Origin: Fuerstiella sp.
GTDB lineage: Bacteria > Planctomycetota > Planctomycetia > Planctomycetales > Planctomycetaceae
Length of the DNA stretch: 63,244 nucleotides
NCBI GenBank assembly: GCA_029941865.1
Contig: JAPYTO010000008.1
Location: 1 to 63,244, forward strand
Direction of reading: 5' to 3'
Shown here: positions 1 through 10,789 of the stretch, piece by piece
Position numbering within the stretch: the stretch's first letter is position 1
Layout of the letters: each line of letters starts with the position of its first letter
Position numbers and translations under genes: made by a program
Notes under the pieces: generated by a model
What the model saw: the letters and a program-made list of their open reading frames with translations, nothing else
The model's database searches: none
Told to the model about the DNA's origin: nothing

Positions 1-114
1 GCGATACCCCAGCTTTTCTTCAAGCGAGAATCCTTAACGGCGTTGCGCAACGCCCACGTGTTCAAACCGGACGTTGTCATCACTCCGGGAATAACCCTTC
101 CGCCATCTGTCGTG

Positions 115-1806
115 TCAGTTATTCCGAGTGAATCGACGTTCCAGCACTTCCAACGCTCGAGCGACATCCGGATCGACGCTGATTTCATCACTGGTGCGGG
201 CTCGAAACGCGGTGCGGTGAGTGTTCTCAACTGCCACGTGTGGGGCAATTCCCGTGCCCGCATAGTTCTGATGTTCAGGTGAATAGAACTTGGCGGTCGT
301 CAGTTTTAGGCCGGTGCCCCCGGGCAGGTGGATGATGCTTTGCACCGACCACTTGCCGTATGTCCTGCGGCCGACGATTGTACCGCGTTGGTGATCGTTG
401 ATGGCCCCCGCGACGATTTCACTGGCACTGGCACTGTTTTCGTTGACCAGAAGGACCAGCGGCACGCTGCGAGTATTGTATGAGTTGGCTCGAAACGTCT
501 GGGTCTGATCGAACGAACGGCCCTCGGTCGATACCAGCACACCCCGATCGATGAAGCGGTCGATGACGTTTGCGGCTGTGTCCAACAGACCGCCCGGATT
601 GTCCCGCAGATCCCAGATCAACGATTTCATCCCTCGTCTCTCCAGATCTCGCAAAGCCGCATCCATTTCTTCTTCGGTGGAGTTCTGGAAGCCGGTCATG
701 CGAATGTAGCCGATGCCCCGGTCCTGATCCAGAATCAGCGAACTGGTGACACTGCGTACGACGACAGATCGCCGCGTCAGCACGCTGCGATTGATTTTTC
801 CGGCGGTTGTTTCGTAAGCAATGTCAACCTGACTGCCACGCTGCCCGCGAAGAAGTCCGGCCGCCTCGTCGGTGGTCAGATCGCGACACTCCTGACCGTC
901 GATTTCAACAATGAAGTCACCGGGACGCAGTCCGCCTTCTTCCGCTGGACTGTCCAGCAGGACATTGACCAAATGCATGCCCTTGCCTTTCTCGCCTTCC
1001 ATTTCGATGCCAATACCAACAAATTCTCCCTGAATGCTGCCAAACAGATCGTTGTAACGGTCGGGCGTCAGGAAGTGGCTGTAATCGTCAAGTGCGTTGC
1101 AGCTGCCAAACAGATATTCCATGACGACGGCAGTATCCGGTATGCCAACCTGCCGTTTGGCGAGTTCACAAACTTCAGTCACGACCATTCGAGCTTCCAG
1201 ACGACTGGCAACACGACGATTCCAATAGTTACTGGTCAATTGCTTCCGCAGCTTCTCTGCCGCCGGACGAAATGCACTCTTCACGTGAGCGTCCAGGAAA
1301 CGATCATTCCCTAAAGCCATGTACAGGCTCTCAGTGCCGTGTGCAATCAGTTTTGTGGCAGAGATTTTGGTAACGTATTCCAGTTGAACACGTGTCAGTA
1401 CGTCTTCCATCAGGTCCAATGCTTCGGCCCGGCCCTGCCGCAGTAGTTTTTCCTGGAAACTGCGATCCGAATAGCGGCGGTCCACCGAAAAATGAACACG
1501 TGTGCGGCGCAGAGCGTATTTCAGATTGCCGTCTTCCGGAAACTTCTTCAGAGCGGCTTCGTACAGGCGAATCGCCTCCACTCGCTGATTCAGATTCTCC
1601 AGTTCTTCCCCAAAGCGGAAGGCCTCCGACGCAGTCCACCGGCCCTCTTCGATCGCCGTGAGGTTTTCTGTGATCTGGTCAGAGCTGACGGTATCAGCGG
1701 AAAATAGCTCAACTGCAGGAAGACATTGGCAATTCATGCCAAATGTCACCGCCGTGATGGCCGCCAACACCCATTTGTACGCTAAAGAAAGTCTCAACCG
1801 CTGCAT
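115..1806 (-). CDS. S41 family peptidase (C-terminal processing protease type) with PDZ domain
   Basis: A secreted or periplasmic serine protease of the Tsp/CtpA family (563 aa from the chosen start). The N-terminus has a hydrophobic signal segment (residues about 8-25). A TPR-like stretch follows at about 60-105, a helical region, a PDZ domain at about 260-335 (FVGIGIEME, then LRPGDFIVEIDG), and the S41 catalytic domain. That domain contains LIWDLRDNPGG, the nucleophile motif SASASE (about 458-463) and the lysine of TYGKWSVQ (about residue 485), which together form the expected Ser-Lys dyad. The usual TYGKGSVQ has Trp in place of Gly here. An upstream start at 1893 is open, but ATG at 1806 has a strong purine-rich Shine-Dalgarno (1811-1819, spacing 4) and begins the signal peptide. 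The gene stands alone; serA diverges from it. The family assignment is firm, but the substrate is unknown. Confidence 0.93.
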   Translation of the reverse strand: MQRLRLSLAYKWVLAAITAVTFGMNCQCLPAVELFSADTVSSDQITENLTAIEEGRWTASEAFRFGEELENLNQRVEAIRLYEAALKKFPEDGNLKYALRRTRVHFSVDRRYSDRSFQEKLLRQGRAEALDLMEDVLTRVQLEYVTKISATKLIAHGTESLYMALGNDRFLDAHVKSAFRPAAEKLRKQLTSNYWNRRVASRLEARMVVTEVCELAKRQVGIPDTAVVMEYLFGSCNALDDYSHFLTPDRYNDLFGSIQGEFVGIGIEMEGEKGKGMHLVNVLLDSPAEEGGLRPGDFIVEIDGQECRDLTTDEAAGLLRGQRGSQVDIAYETTAGKINRSVLTRRSVVVRSVTSSLILDQDRGIGYIRMTGFQNSTEEEMDAALRDLERRGMKSLIWDLRDNPGGLLDTAANVIDRFIDRGVLVSTEGRSFDQTQTFRANSYNTRSVPLVLLVNENSASASEIVAGAINDHQRGTIVGRRTYGKWSVQSIIHLPGGTGLKLTTAKFYSPEHQNYAGTGIAPHVAVENTHRTAFRARTSDEISVDPDVARALEVLERRFTRNN

Positions 1807-1810
1807 TGGT

Positions 1811-1819
1811 TCCCCCCTC
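1811..1819 (-). promoter_or_regulatory. Shine-Dalgarno of the S41 peptidase gene
   Basis: Read on the minus strand this is GAGGGGGGA, four bases before ATG at 1806. It decides the start over the longer open frame beginning at 1893. Confidence 0.6.
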
Positions 1820-2751
1820 ACGTCGAATCTGATCAGCAGAGACCGATCGTAATTCGACTGACTTTCGCTGCCAAAGGGTGAGGCGAGCATCATGCCGCAT
1901 TTGGTGTCATCCGTGAACAGTCCTCAGCCGATTGCCGAAGTCGTCCCCATTGTTCGTTGCGTGGCAGACTGCCACAGTTCAAAGGCTCTTCATGACTCCG
2001 AATGCGTAACACTTGATCGACAACACTGTCGACCAGGGTGGGTCAATGCACAGAAGACGCCGTTCTTCCTGTGATCAGATTGCGTAGGGGCAAGCAAGGC
2101 TGATCGTTCACATGACCTTCGATCCGAAACCATGCCCACCACCATAATGACGAACGCCATCTGCGGTGAGCACAAGTCGAATATACGGCGGCTTTTGCAG
2201 CTGGTCAAACGGTTGTTTCCCTTAAGGATTTCCCACCGCATCAATTCGGCATAAACCTCACAACAGAAAGACTTTACCTATCTTCACGACCAGGGTCGAA
2301 TATGACGATTACGACGTCTGCACCCATAATTCGCGAAACAGGCGGCATTTCACGCGCAGAAAGATATGTCTGCAGGGAACGCATCAGATATTCCGGCGGC
2401 CCACAAATTCCGGACGAATCCGCTCCTGTGGTATCTTGAGTGGACACGACGTTCCCACCCTCAGAGTGACTGCGGTCGCTATCGTTTCGTTTGGCGGCGT
2501 GAGAATCGTTTCATCCGTCAGACTGATTTTCGCGATGTTGCAAATACGACTGCTCACCGGTTCGCGCGTCTTGTTTTCACAATGAACGTTTCTTAGAACA
2601 CGGCGGACAGTTTTCTGCACAGTCATCCGGGACGGGCCAACAGTTTCACTCGTCGGAGCACCGGCGGACGGGGATTGTCCGTCCTGCAGAAAACGTGGAC
2701 ACGACAAAGTACGATTCCACGCCAAACCAGAGCAAAAAAGGTTTACTTCAA
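1820..2751. other. Long divergent intergenic region upstream of serA
   Basis: More than 900 bases separate the divergent protease and serA starts. No open frame here has a recognisable product or a convincing ribosome binding site. A 113-codon minus-strand frame at 2384-2725 looks like chance. The region should hold both promoters; I cannot place -10/-35 boxes with confidence. An inverted repeat near the serA start is listed separately. Confidence 0.5.
2610..2694 (+). repeat. Inverted repeat in the serA leader
   Basis: A perfect 10-base inverted repeat, GTTTTCTGCA at 2610-2619 and TGCAGAAAAC at 2685-2694, encloses 65 bases. An inner CGGAC...GTCCG pair sits within it. It ends 57 bases before the preferred serA start. 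It could be a leader structure or operator; no function can be read from sequence alone. Confidence 0.4.
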
Positions 2752-4386
2752 GTGTATCGAGTTTTGATCACCGATGGGCTGCACGCCGCCGGCATGCAGA
2801 TTCTGGAGCAGACCGAAGGCGTCGAACCGGTCGTCATGCCCGACCTGTCGCCTGAGCAGCTTCGTGAAGAACTGAAAAACGTCGATGGCATCATCGTGCG
2901 CGGCAAGACAAAACTGACGCCCGAGGTGCTGGAAGGCCAGCCACGACTGAAAGTCGCAGTGCGAGCCGGCGTCGGTGTCGACAACATCAATTTAGACGCA
3001 GCCACGGCGGGCGGCATTCTGGTGATGAATACGCCCACCGGAAATACCACCAGCACGGGGGAACATGCATTCGCGATGATGATGGCTTTATCGCGAAACA
3101 TCGCTCCTGCAGCAGCTTCCATGCGAGCCGGCAAGTGGGACAAAAAAATGTTCCAGGGCACTCAGCTGTCCGGCAAGACGCTGGCCGTCATTGGGCTGGG
3201 CAGAATCGGCCTGACGGTTGCCAGCCGAGCACAGGCATTTGAAATGAAGGTCCTGGGATACGACCCGTTTCTGTCCGAAGAACGAGCCAAAGAATACGGC
3301 ATTGAACTGTACCGTGACGTCGACGAAATCGTATCGAAGTGCGACTTTCTGACTGTACACACGCCACTGACCGATGAAACTCGCGGCATCATCAATGCTG
3401 AACGCCTGGCCTCCATGAAAAAGGGCGCTCGCATTATCAACTGTGCTCGAGGCGGAATTGTCGATGAGACGGCTCTGGCCGATGCGATCGAATCAGGCCA
3501 CATCGCCGGCGCCGCACTGGACGTGTTTACCAAAGAGCCACCGGTGGATCGTCGGCTGGTGGATCTGCCGCAGGTCGTCACGACACCGCACCTGGGTGCC
3601 TCAACCGATGAAGCTCAGGAAATGGTGGCCGTCGAAGCGGCTGATATCATCACCGACTACCTGGTGAACAACAATATTCGCTACGCCATCAACATGGCTC
3701 CGGTCTCCGGTGCCGAAATGGAAGACCTGAAGCATTATCTCAGCCTGACGTATCGACTGGGCCTGCTGTCGGCTCAAATGATCAAGGGCCAGGCACTGCA
3801 GGCTGCCGAAATCGATTTCCGCGGCGAGGCTGCTGACAAGAAGACCAGACTGCTGACGTCTGCGTTTGCCGTCGGTTTGCTGGAAGCAGCCCTGGACGCA
3901 AACGTCAACATCATCAACGCCACGTCCATCGCCAAGTCTCGCGGCATTGCTCTGACGGAAACAGCCAGCGGGAGTTCTGAGAACTTCGCGTCCATGATTT
4001 CTATAAAACTGACCACCGATCAGGGCCAGTTTGAAGCAGCCGGAACAATCTTCGGTCATCAGTTCCTGCGTCTTGTGAAACTTGGGCCTTACTGCTTTGA
4101 AGCCTTCCTGGACGGCGTGCTACTGGTCTACCGACATCGTGATGTCCCTGGCCTGATCGGCTATATCGGTACTGTTCTGGGCAAGCACAATGTCAACATC
4201 GCCAACATGGCGCTGGGACGCGAAGCCAACCAGCCAGGCGGCGACTCGGTGGCTGTACTGAACCTCGACAACGAGCCGTCAGCCGAAGCATTGGCAGAAG
4301 TGTTGAATCACGAGGAAGTCAGTGGTGTCGAGATCGTGCGATTGCCGACGGCCGGTGCCAGTCTGCCGTGGCTCAGCGGCAGCTGA
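2752..4386 (+). CDS. serA: D-3-phosphoglycerate dehydrogenase
   Basis: Oxidises 3-phosphoglycerate to 3-phosphohydroxypyruvate with NAD, the first step of serine synthesis, in the cytoplasm. It has the N-terminal 2-hydroxyacid dehydrogenase half, the Rossmann motif VIGLGRIG (about residue 147), the catalytic arginine in CARGGIVDE and the histidine in TPHLGAST. An intervening ASB-type domain follows, then a C-terminal ACT domain (VPGLIGYIGTVLGKHNVNIA), giving the long form (544 aa) typical of the mycobacterial-type enzyme. The frame is open from GTG at 2695, but GTG at 2752 is preferred: it follows AAAAAAGG with suitable spacing and begins VYRVLITDGL, which matches where the family normally starts. 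The ACT domain suggests serine feedback. The gene appears monocistronic. Confidence 0.96.
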   Translation: MYRVLITDGLHAAGMQILEQTEGVEPVVMPDLSPEQLREELKNVDGIIVRGKTKLTPEVLEGQPRLKVAVRAGVGVDNINLDAATAGGILVMNTPTGNTTSTGEHAFAMMMALSRNIAPAAASMRAGKWDKKMFQGTQLSGKTLAVIGLGRIGLTVASRAQAFEMKVLGYDPFLSEERAKEYGIELYRDVDEIVSKCDFLTVHTPLTDETRGIINAERLASMKKGARIINCARGGIVDETALADAIESGHIAGAALDVFTKEPPVDRRLVDLPQVVTTPHLGASTDEAQEMVAVEAADIITDYLVNNNIRYAINMAPVSGAEMEDLKHYLSLTYRLGLLSAQMIKGQALQAAEIDFRGEAADKKTRLLTSAFAVGLLEAALDANVNIINATSIAKSRGIALTETASGSSENFASMISIKLTTDQGQFEAAGTIFGHQFLRLVKLGPYCFEAFLDGVLLVYRHRDVPGLIGYIGTVLGKHNVNIANMALGREANQPGGDSVAVLNLDNEPSAEALAEVLNHEEVSGVEIVRLPTAGASLPWLSGS

Positions 4387-4388
4387 GT

Positions 4389-5837
4389 TCACGCCAGGAC
4401 ATCCGTCACAACTTCACCGTGCACATCCGTCAGCCTGAAGTCACGCCCCTGGAAACGATACGTCAGACGTTCGTGATTGATGCCCAGTTGCTGCAGAATA
4501 GTAGCGTTCAGATCGTGAATGTGGACGGGCTTCTCTGTGATGTTGTAGCTGAACTCGTCAGTCGCTCCGTAGACCATGCCGGCTTTGATGCCGGCACCGG
4601 CCATCCAGATACTGAAGCAGCGCGGGTGATGGTCTCGACCATAGTTGTCGCGACTTAGTTTTCCCTGGCAGTAAACGGTACGCCCAAACTCGCCGCCCCA
4701 GATCACCAGAGTGTCGTCCAGCAGGCCACGTAACTTCAGATCCTGCACCAATGCCCATGACGGCTGGTCAATGTCTTTGCACTGTGCCGGCAACGAATTG
4801 GCGACATCTCCGTGCTGGTCCCAGCCGCGATGGAACAACTGCACGAAGCGGACACCACGTTCCAGCATGCGACGAGCCAGCAGACAGCTGGCCGCAAAGG
4901 TACCGGGTTGAGTGACTTCGGGGCCGTACATTTCCTGAACACTCTTCGGTTCACCCTGAATGCTCATCAGCTCCGGCATCGACGTCTGCATTCGGAACGC
5001 CATTTCATACTGGGCAATCCTGGCCTGGGTTTCTGGATCGCCGACAGTATCGAGTGTCTGCTGATTCATTTTGGCAAGACGGTCAAGCATCCGTCGACGA
5101 GCAATGTCGCTGACTCCGTCGGGATTGGACAGATACAGGACCGGGTCTCCTTCCCGCCGCAGACCGACTCCCGAGTACCGGCTGGGCAGAAAGCCAGCTC
5201 CCCAAAGTCGGTTGTATAAAGCCTGAGCCGTCTGCCGCCCCGACCACGAAGGTGTCATCACCATAAAGGACGGCAGTTCACGATTTTCGGCACCCAGGCC
5301 GTAGCTAAGCCACGATCCCAGACTTGGCCGGCCCGGCAGTTGGTGCCCCGTGCAAATATAGGTGATGGCCGGGTCGTGGTTGATGGCTTCGGTATGCATT
5401 GAACGAATGACGCACAGGTCATCCATCATGCTGGCGGTGTAAGGCAGAAGTTCGCTGACCCAGGCGCCGGATTCACCGTGCCGATTGAACTTGAACTTCG
5501 ATGGAGCAATCGGAAATCGCTTCTGTTTAGAAGTCATCGTTGTCAGCCGCTGGCCGTTACGCACGGATTCCGGTAAATCCTTGTCGTACCAGTCGTCCAT
5601 CGCGGGCTTGTAGTCGAACGTGTCCTGTTGACAGGGTGCTCCCGCCATAAACAGCCAGACTGCGCGCTTCGCTTTCGGAGCGTACTGTCGCAGAAACTCG
5701 GGGACCTCGCCGGTGGCCATACCACTGGCATTGTCGGCGTTCAGACTTGCCAGCGCCGCCGTTCCCAGCCCCATCGCTCCTTTGGCGAAGAAATGACGTC
5801 GGGTTTCAGCCAGCATGTGTTGTTGGGAAAGGCTCAT
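4389..5837 (-). CDS. DUF1501 domain protein, pair A
   Basis: A 482-residue exported protein of the DUF1501 family, related to the alkaline phosphatase/sulfatase fold and of unknown reaction. The N-terminus has a twin-arginine-like leader ([15 protein letters not shown]). The body shows landmarks shared with the other two copies here: the [18 protein letters not shown] region, [34 protein letters not shown] and [11 protein letters not shown], plus the C-terminal [15 protein letters not shown]. The start overlaps the stop of the upstream PSD gene by four bases (ATGA), so the two are translationally coupled. These pairs are abundant in planctomycetes and are suspected of roles in polysaccharide use or cell-surface chemistry, which is inference. 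The gene converges with serA, two bases apart. Confidence 0.92.
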   Translation of the reverse strand: MSLSQQHMLAETRRHFFAKGAMGLGTAALASLNADNASGMATGEVPEFLRQYAPKAKRAVWLFMAGAPCQQDTFDYKPAMDDWYDKDLPESVRNGQRLTTMTSKQKRFPIAPSKFKFNRHGESGAWVSELLPYTASMMDDLCVIRSMHTEAINHDPAITYICTGHQLPGRPSLGSWLSYGLGAENRELPSFMVMTPSWSGRQTAQALYNRLWGAGFLPSRYSGVGLRREGDPVLYLSNPDGVSDIARRRMLDRLAKMNQQTLDTVGDPETQARIAQYEMAFRMQTSMPELMSIQGEPKSVQEMYGPEVTQPGTFAASCLLARRMLERGVRFVQLFHRGWDQHGDVANSLPAQCKDIDQPSWALVQDLKLRGLLDDTLVIWGGEFGRTVYCQGKLSRDNYGRDHHPRCFSIWMAGAGIKAGMVYGATDEFSYNITEKPVHIHDLNATILQQLGINHERLTYRFQGRDFRLTDVHGEVVTDVLA

Positions 5838-8800
5838 TTGTTAATCACTTCATCCAGATTCAGGATCAGATTTCCGACCATCGTCCACGCAGCCAGTTCT
5901 TCCGGAACGATATCGGCCCGCGCTTTTGTTTCGCCAACTTCCAGCAGACGTTTCGCAGACTCAGGATCGGCTTTGTAGTCCGCCAGGTTGGCTTTGTAGT
6001 CAACAACCAGTCCCTGAACTTCGGCATCTGATGGCTGGCGCAGTACGGCCTGCTGCAGCATCCACTTCGCACGTTCGGCGGGTGTCGGGCCAGATTCGCT
6101 GAAGGATTGCTCGGCCAGTCCCCGCGCACATTCCACGTACTGCGGATCATTCATCAGCAACAACGCCTGCAATGGCGAATTCGTCCGTTCACGCCGTACG
6201 ACGCAGGCCTCACGAGACGGCGCGTCGAAGGTACTCATCTGTGGTGGCGGAGACGTACGTTTGATGAACGTATACAGAGTACGACGATGAACTTTGTCGC
6301 GACCTTCGTCCTTCTTGAAGCGGACGGTGTTCGAACCGGAATAGCCAACGGCAAACCACAGGCCGTCGGGCTGCGGTGGTTTTACGCTCGGCCCGCCCAT
6401 TTTCTCCGACAACAGACCACCGACGTGCAGTGCGTGATCCCGCAACTGCTCTGCATCCATACGAAACCTCGCGCCACGCGACAGAAATCGGTTCTCTGGA
6501 TCCATTTCATACGCGGCCGCATCCAGCTTCGCTGACTGCCGATACGCAGCCGACATCACAATCAGCCTGACCAGATGCTTGACGTCCCAGTCGTGCTGAG
6601 CACCGTCCAGCTGCGGCTTCATAAATTCCGCACAGAGCCAGTCCAGCAACATAGGGTGCGTGGGCGGCTCGCCCTGTGAGCCAAAATCTTCTGAGGTTTT
6701 TACCAGACCTGTGCCGAAGAACTGCTGCCAGATGCGATTGACGGTGACTCGTGAAGTCAGTGGATGATTATCGGCCGTCAGCCAGCGCGCAAGTCCGAGT
6801 CGGTTGTCGGGAGCACCCTGCGGCAGTCCAGGAAGCACGGCTGGCACGGCGCGTGTCACCTGCTTGCCCTTTTGATCGTACTCACCTCGGGTCAGCATGT
6901 AAGCGGCAGTCCGTTCCTTTTTCTCGCGATACACCAACGTGGTTGGGGCAGACTTGCGGATACTATTGAGACTGTCATCGGCCGCTTTGAACTCTTTCTG
7001 CAGCGGAGCTACGGTCTTCTGTGACTCAACCCAGGCGAATTCCAGGAAGTGGTCCATCAGCGTCTGCGTTTCGTCATCCGTGCGTTTGTCGGTGGGCTTC
7101 GTCAGAACCGCACGGACGTTCTTCGGCAATGATTTTCCTTTTGCCGCGACCTGATCCTTGTGCCACTGAACAAAGGAATCGTACAGCGGCTGCTGATCGT
7201 TGCGGCTGACCAGACCGGCCTTGTCCCAATGCACGGTCCCGTCAAACTGAGTGAACGCCCAGCCTTTGATTTCGTTGCCGGGCTTGAATCCGACATCCGC
7301 CGCAGGAACTTCCAGACGCACCCATTCGCCGACCGCTGGCAGGTCACCCATTCGTTTGCGGCTGACAGAATTGTTCTTGCCCCAGTCGATGTGGTCCCCG
7401 CCCCAGTAGGCTCGATGATTCCAGCTGCCGTCGTTCCACTGCAGCATAATTTCTTTGGGTGGATTTTTCGCGTCCAGATGCACATAACAGAAGAATACGT
7501 CACCCGCACCGACTTTTAACGGCTCTGGTGCGTTGTCAAAGAGGTGCTGACTTAGACCGGTCGCCGTTCTAACGCTGCTGGACTGGCCGCTGAACACAGG
7601 CGCCGGAGCCTGTACGAACTTCCACGGCGTGTTGCCCTGAGCCTTCGCGCCGGCCGGTATGGCGTCTTCGACCCAGACGAACTCGATGGGCTCTGCCAGG
7701 ATCCTTGCCCGAGGTGATTCCGGCTCGACGTACTGAATCGAAGCAAGATACTGCTTCAACTTCCGCTGCGCTGCGTCACGTTGCGTCTCCAAATCTGCGA
7801 TCTGCTGTTTCTGCTGGCCGGTCAGGACCTTCAGAATCGGCGCCGGGTCCTTTTTATTGCCGTCCAGTGGTGCCCCGTCAATGCTGTTGAAGTACGCGTA
7901 AAGGGAATAGAAGTCGTTCATCGTCAATGGATCAAATTTGTGGTCGTGGCACCTTGTGCAGTCCAGAGTCAGCCCCATGAACACCGTGCCCGTCGTGACC
8001 ACTCGATCTACCACGTTGCGGACGTGGACTTCTTCGGTGATGGAACCACCTTCGCTGGTTGTGACATGGCAGCGGTTAAAACCTGTGGCAACGATCTGTT
8101 CGTCGGTGGGATTTTCCAGTAGATCACCCGCCAGCTGTTCGATTGTAAAAACGTCAAATGGTTTATTCTGGTTAAAGGCATTGACGACCCAGTCGCGGTA
8201 CGCCCACATTTCACGATAATTATCCAGATGCAGCCCGTGAGTATCGCCATATCGAGCGGCGTCCAGCCAGTACCTTGCCATGTGTTCCCCGAAACGCGGA
8301 GAACTGAGCAGTCGTGTGACGACGGTCTGGTAGGCCTGCGGTGATTCGTCCGCGACAAAGGCATTAACTTCCGCGACCGTCGGCGGCAAACCGTTCAGAT
8401 CCAGAGTCAATCGACGGATCAACGAAACTCGATCAGCTTCCGTACCCGGTGTCAGTCCTTTCTGCGACAAACGTGCACGGACAAACTGATCGATTTCAGT
8501 GACCACGGAAGTACTGTCACTCACGACGGGAACCTCCGGGCGCTGAACTTCCGTGAAGGCCCAGTGCCTGCCCCATTCAGCGCCCTGGGCGATCCAACGC
8601 TGTAGAATGTCCACTTCACTGGCCGTCAGAGTCTTTCCCGAATCTTCCGGCGGCATCTTCAGGTCGGCGTCGGTGGTCAGAATGCGGGCAATCAGTTCGC
8701 TGTCTGCGGAATGTCCCGGGACGATTGCCCTGACGCCGCTTTCCAGCAGTTTCTTCGCATCGACTTCAACATCCAGACGCAAGCCCGCCTGTCGTTCTGC

Positions 8801-8941
8801 TGCGTCCGGACCGTGGCAACGAAAACACTTGTCCGACAGAATGCCACGTACCTGACGCTGGAAAGAAATTTGTTCAGCTGGAGACGACGCGGCGCCGACA
8901 ACAGAAATAGCCAGGGCAAGGGCAGCAGAATATGCGTTCAT
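5834..8941 (-). CDS. PSCyt1-DUF1549-DUF1553 (PSD1) cytochrome-like protein, pair A
   Basis: A 1035-residue exported planctomycete cytochrome-type protein. From ATG at 8941 the N-terminus is a signal peptide ([19 protein letters not shown]). The PSCyt1 haem-binding motif CFRCHG follows at about residue 40, then DUF1549 ([12 protein letters not shown]) with a second CxxCH motif, [11 protein letters not shown]. The central section (roughly residues 410-640) carries a coiled segment and a beta-rich region resembling a carbohydrate-binding or LamG-like module ([16 protein letters not shown]). The C-terminal DUF1553 is recognised by [15 protein letters not shown]. This is the largest of the three copies in the window because of that central insertion. 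It is coupled to the DUF1501 gene by an ATGA overlap. Haem attachment is predicted from the CxxCH motifs; the biochemical role is unknown. Confidence 0.93.
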   Translation of the reverse strand: MNAYSAALALAISVVGAASSPAEQISFQRQVRGILSDKCFRCHGPDAAERQAGLRLDVEVDAKKLLESGVRAIVPGHSADSELIARILTTDADLKMPPEDSGKTLTASEVDILQRWIAQGAEWGRHWAFTEVQRPEVPVVSDSTSVVTEIDQFVRARLSQKGLTPGTEADRVSLIRRLTLDLNGLPPTVAEVNAFVADESPQAYQTVVTRLLSSPRFGEHMARYWLDAARYGDTHGLHLDNYREMWAYRDWVVNAFNQNKPFDVFTIEQLAGDLLENPTDEQIVATGFNRCHVTTSEGGSITEEVHVRNVVDRVVTTGTVFMGLTLDCTRCHDHKFDPLTMNDFYSLYAYFNSIDGAPLDGNKKDPAPILKVLTGQQKQQIADLETQRDAAQRKLKQYLASIQYVEPESPRARILAEPIEFVWVEDAIPAGAKAQGNTPWKFVQAPAPVFSGQSSSVRTATGLSQHLFDNAPEPLKVGAGDVFFCYVHLDAKNPPKEIMLQWNDGSWNHRAYWGGDHIDWGKNNSVSRKRMGDLPAVGEWVRLEVPAADVGFKPGNEIKGWAFTQFDGTVHWDKAGLVSRNDQQPLYDSFVQWHKDQVAAKGKSLPKNVRAVLTKPTDKRTDDETQTLMDHFLEFAWVESQKTVAPLQKEFKAADDSLNSIRKSAPTTLVYREKKERTAAYMLTRGEYDQKGKQVTRAVPAVLPGLPQGAPDNRLGLARWLTADNHPLTSRVTVNRIWQQFFGTGLVKTSEDFGSQGEPPTHPMLLDWLCAEFMKPQLDGAQHDWDVKHLVRLIVMSAAYRQSAKLDAAAYEMDPENRFLSRGARFRMDAEQLRDHALHVGGLLSEKMGGPSVKPPQPDGLWFAVGYSGSNTVRFKKDEGRDKVHRRTLYTFIKRTSPPPQMSTFDAPSREACVVRRERTNSPLQALLLMNDPQYVECARGLAEQSFSESGPTPAERAKWMLQQAVLRQPSDAEVQGLVVDYKANLADYKADPESAKRLLEVGETKARADIVPEELAAWTMVGNLILNLDEVINK

Positions 8942-9398
8942 GATGGTCTGTGTCGTCTGCGCTATTGGTGGGGAGGGAGAAACGGCAGATGGGGGCGGGG
9001 ACAACCTTCGTTCCAAGGTGAATTTCCGGAAGATTGCAAGTTTGATCTGCACAGATTCATGTTCATTTTGCAGATGCTGTAGTTTACCCGGCAGGCGATG
9101 GAAACTCATCGCCTTTTCACAGACTCCCTCATTTCGGAAGCCGTAAGCACTTCCTGCTTCGCTTCTCTGAGATTATGCCTGAAACCGCGGGGAACCCACT
9201 CGATCCCGGAATCGGGTGAGTTTACTTTTCGGCGACTCGTGATACCGTAGGTGGTGGGGCTCAGGCGAATTTCTGATGGTTTTTGCGGCCCCCACGCTGA
9301 TCAACGGCCGTCGGCAGGCAAATCAATTGCCATCTTGTTAACAACGTTAGTTCCGCCGTCCACGGTCGGGCGCATCGATTTGATTTGGGAAATGTTTC
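8942..9398. other. Divergent intergenic region between PSD gene A and gltA
   Basis: About 457 bases with no credible gene. It must hold the promoters of pair A (minus) and gltA (plus). I see no riboswitch or repeat that I recognise. Confidence 0.4.
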
Positions 9399-10670
9399 AT
9401 GACAACAGCCAATCTTTCTTTGGATGGAAAAGATTACGAACTCCCGGTGGTTACCGGCAGTGAAGGCGAAGTCGGTGTCGACATTGGCAAGCTGCGAGCG
9501 CAGTCCGGGGCCATTACTGTTGATCCCGCCTTCACCAGCACCGGAGCGTGCAACAGCGCGATCACATTCATTGATGGCGAAAAAGGGATCTTGCGTTATC
9601 GCGGATACCCCATCGAACAACTGGCAGAGAAGTCCGACTTTGTCGAAGTTGCCTGGTTGCTGCTGTATGGCGAACTGCCGAATACTAAGCAGTTGACGAA
9701 GTTTCGCGCTCAGCTGACATACCACAGCCTGATCCACGAAGACATGAAAAAGTTCTTCGAGGGCTTTCCCAATAACGCTCACCCGATGGCCATGCTGTCG
9801 GCAATGGTCGCTTCGCTGTCGGCGTACTATCCGGAAACCGAAGACGAAAATCACGAACAGAACATCGTGCGACTGATTGCCAAGGTGCGAACTCTGGCGA
9901 CGTACGCGTACAAAAAGTCCATCGGCCAGCCGATGGTCTATCCGCAGAACCGGTTGAACTACTGCGAAAACTTCCTGCACATGATGTTTGCTGTGCCGTG
10001 CGAGAGCTACGAAGTCAATCCGATTCTCGCTAAAGCACTGAACATGTTGCTGATCCTGCACGCGGATCACGAACAGAACTGCAGCACATCGACGGTGCGA
10101 ATGGTGGGCAGCAGTCGAGCCAACATCTTCGCGTCCATTTCCGCAGGCATCTGCGCCTTGTGGGGGCCGTTGCATGGCGGAGCAAATCAGGCTGTGCTTG
10201 AAATGCTGCAGATGATCGACGACGACGGTGGTGACTATCAAAAGTGGGTTCAGAAGGCCAAAGACAAAGATGACGGATTCCGTCTGATGGGCTTCGGACA
10301 CCGCGTTTACAAGAACTTTGATCCCCGCGCAACCATTCTGCGCAAGATGTCCGACGAAGTGCTGGCAGAACTGGGCGTCGAGGATCCATTGTTGGACATC
10401 GCCAAGAATCTGGAGAAGGTCGCATTGGAAGACGAGTATTTCGTCAGCCGCAAGCTGTATCCGAATGTCGATTTCTACAGCGGCATTCTGTATCGCGCGA
10501 TGGGCATTCCCACGAACATGTTCACCGTCATGTTTTCCATCGGACGGCTGCCCGGTTGGCTGGCTCACTGGAAGGAGCTACGCGACGAAGATTCCCGCAT
10601 CTACCGACCTCGACAAATCTACATCGGAGCGACCGAACGAGATTACGTCGATCTCAACCAGCGCGGCTAG
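9399..10670 (+). CDS. gltA: Citrate synthase
   Basis: Condenses acetyl-CoA with oxaloacetate to citrate, the entry step of the TCA cycle. The 423-residue protein is collinear with type II (hexameric, Gram-negative) citrate synthases. It has an N-terminal beta domain (residues 1-40), [14 protein letters not shown], the histidine-bearing [17 protein letters not shown] and the active-site segment [15 protein letters not shown]. The C-terminus includes [21 protein letters not shown] and a late arginine-rich region, [14 protein letters not shown] at 9399 is preceded by a GGGAAA stretch. dapB follows 119 bases downstream on the same strand, but a hairpin lies between them, so co-transcription is uncertain. 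Nothing unusual was seen in the catalytic residues. Confidence 0.97.
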   Translation: MTTANLSLDGKDYELPVVTGSEGEVGVDIGKLRAQSGAITVDPAFTSTGACNSAITFIDGEKGILRYRGYPIEQLAEKSDFVEVAWLLLYGELPNTKQLTKFRAQLTYHSLIHEDMKKFFEGFPNNAHPMAMLSAMVASLSAYYPETEDENHEQNIVRLIAKVRTLATYAYKKSIGQPMVYPQNRLNYCENFLHMMFAVPCESYEVNPILAKALNMLLILHADHEQNCSTSTVRMVGSSRANIFASISAGICALWGPLHGGANQAVLEMLQMIDDDGGDYQKWVQKAKDKDDGFRLMGFGHRVYKNFDPRATILRKMSDEVLAELGVEDPLLDIAKNLEKVALEDEYFVSRKLYPNVDFYSGILYRAMGIPTNMFTVMFSIGRLPGWLAHWKELRDEDSRIYRPRQIYIGATERDYVDLNQRG

Positions 10671-10688
10671 GGCGAAATCATTATTCAC

Positions 10689-10740
10689 TGAACCCGTAGT
10701 CACAGTCGCGGCAACATGTTCGTCTGAGGCCACGGGTTCA
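10689..10740 (+). terminator. Possible hairpin between gltA and dapB
   Basis: Perfect 9-base arms TGAACCCGT (10689-10697) and ACGGGTTCA (10732-10740) with a 34-base loop. It lies 18 bases after the gltA stop. There is no long T-run, so it may be a weak terminator or an mRNA-stabilising structure. Confidence 0.35.
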
Positions 10741-10789
10741 TCGTTTCCATTGAAAACAATTTCACCGCTAAACGCCCCGTTAGAACGAC

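Noticed and set aside
2384..2725. A small minus-strand gene upstream of serA
   Set aside because: No ribosome site, no motif, and it would overlap the inverted repeat and the possible serA start.
9261..10568. A 435-codon minus-strand frame opposite gltA
   Set aside because: It is a complement of a strongly supported citrate synthase gene. The composition reflects codon bias, and the predicted protein has no recognisable motif.
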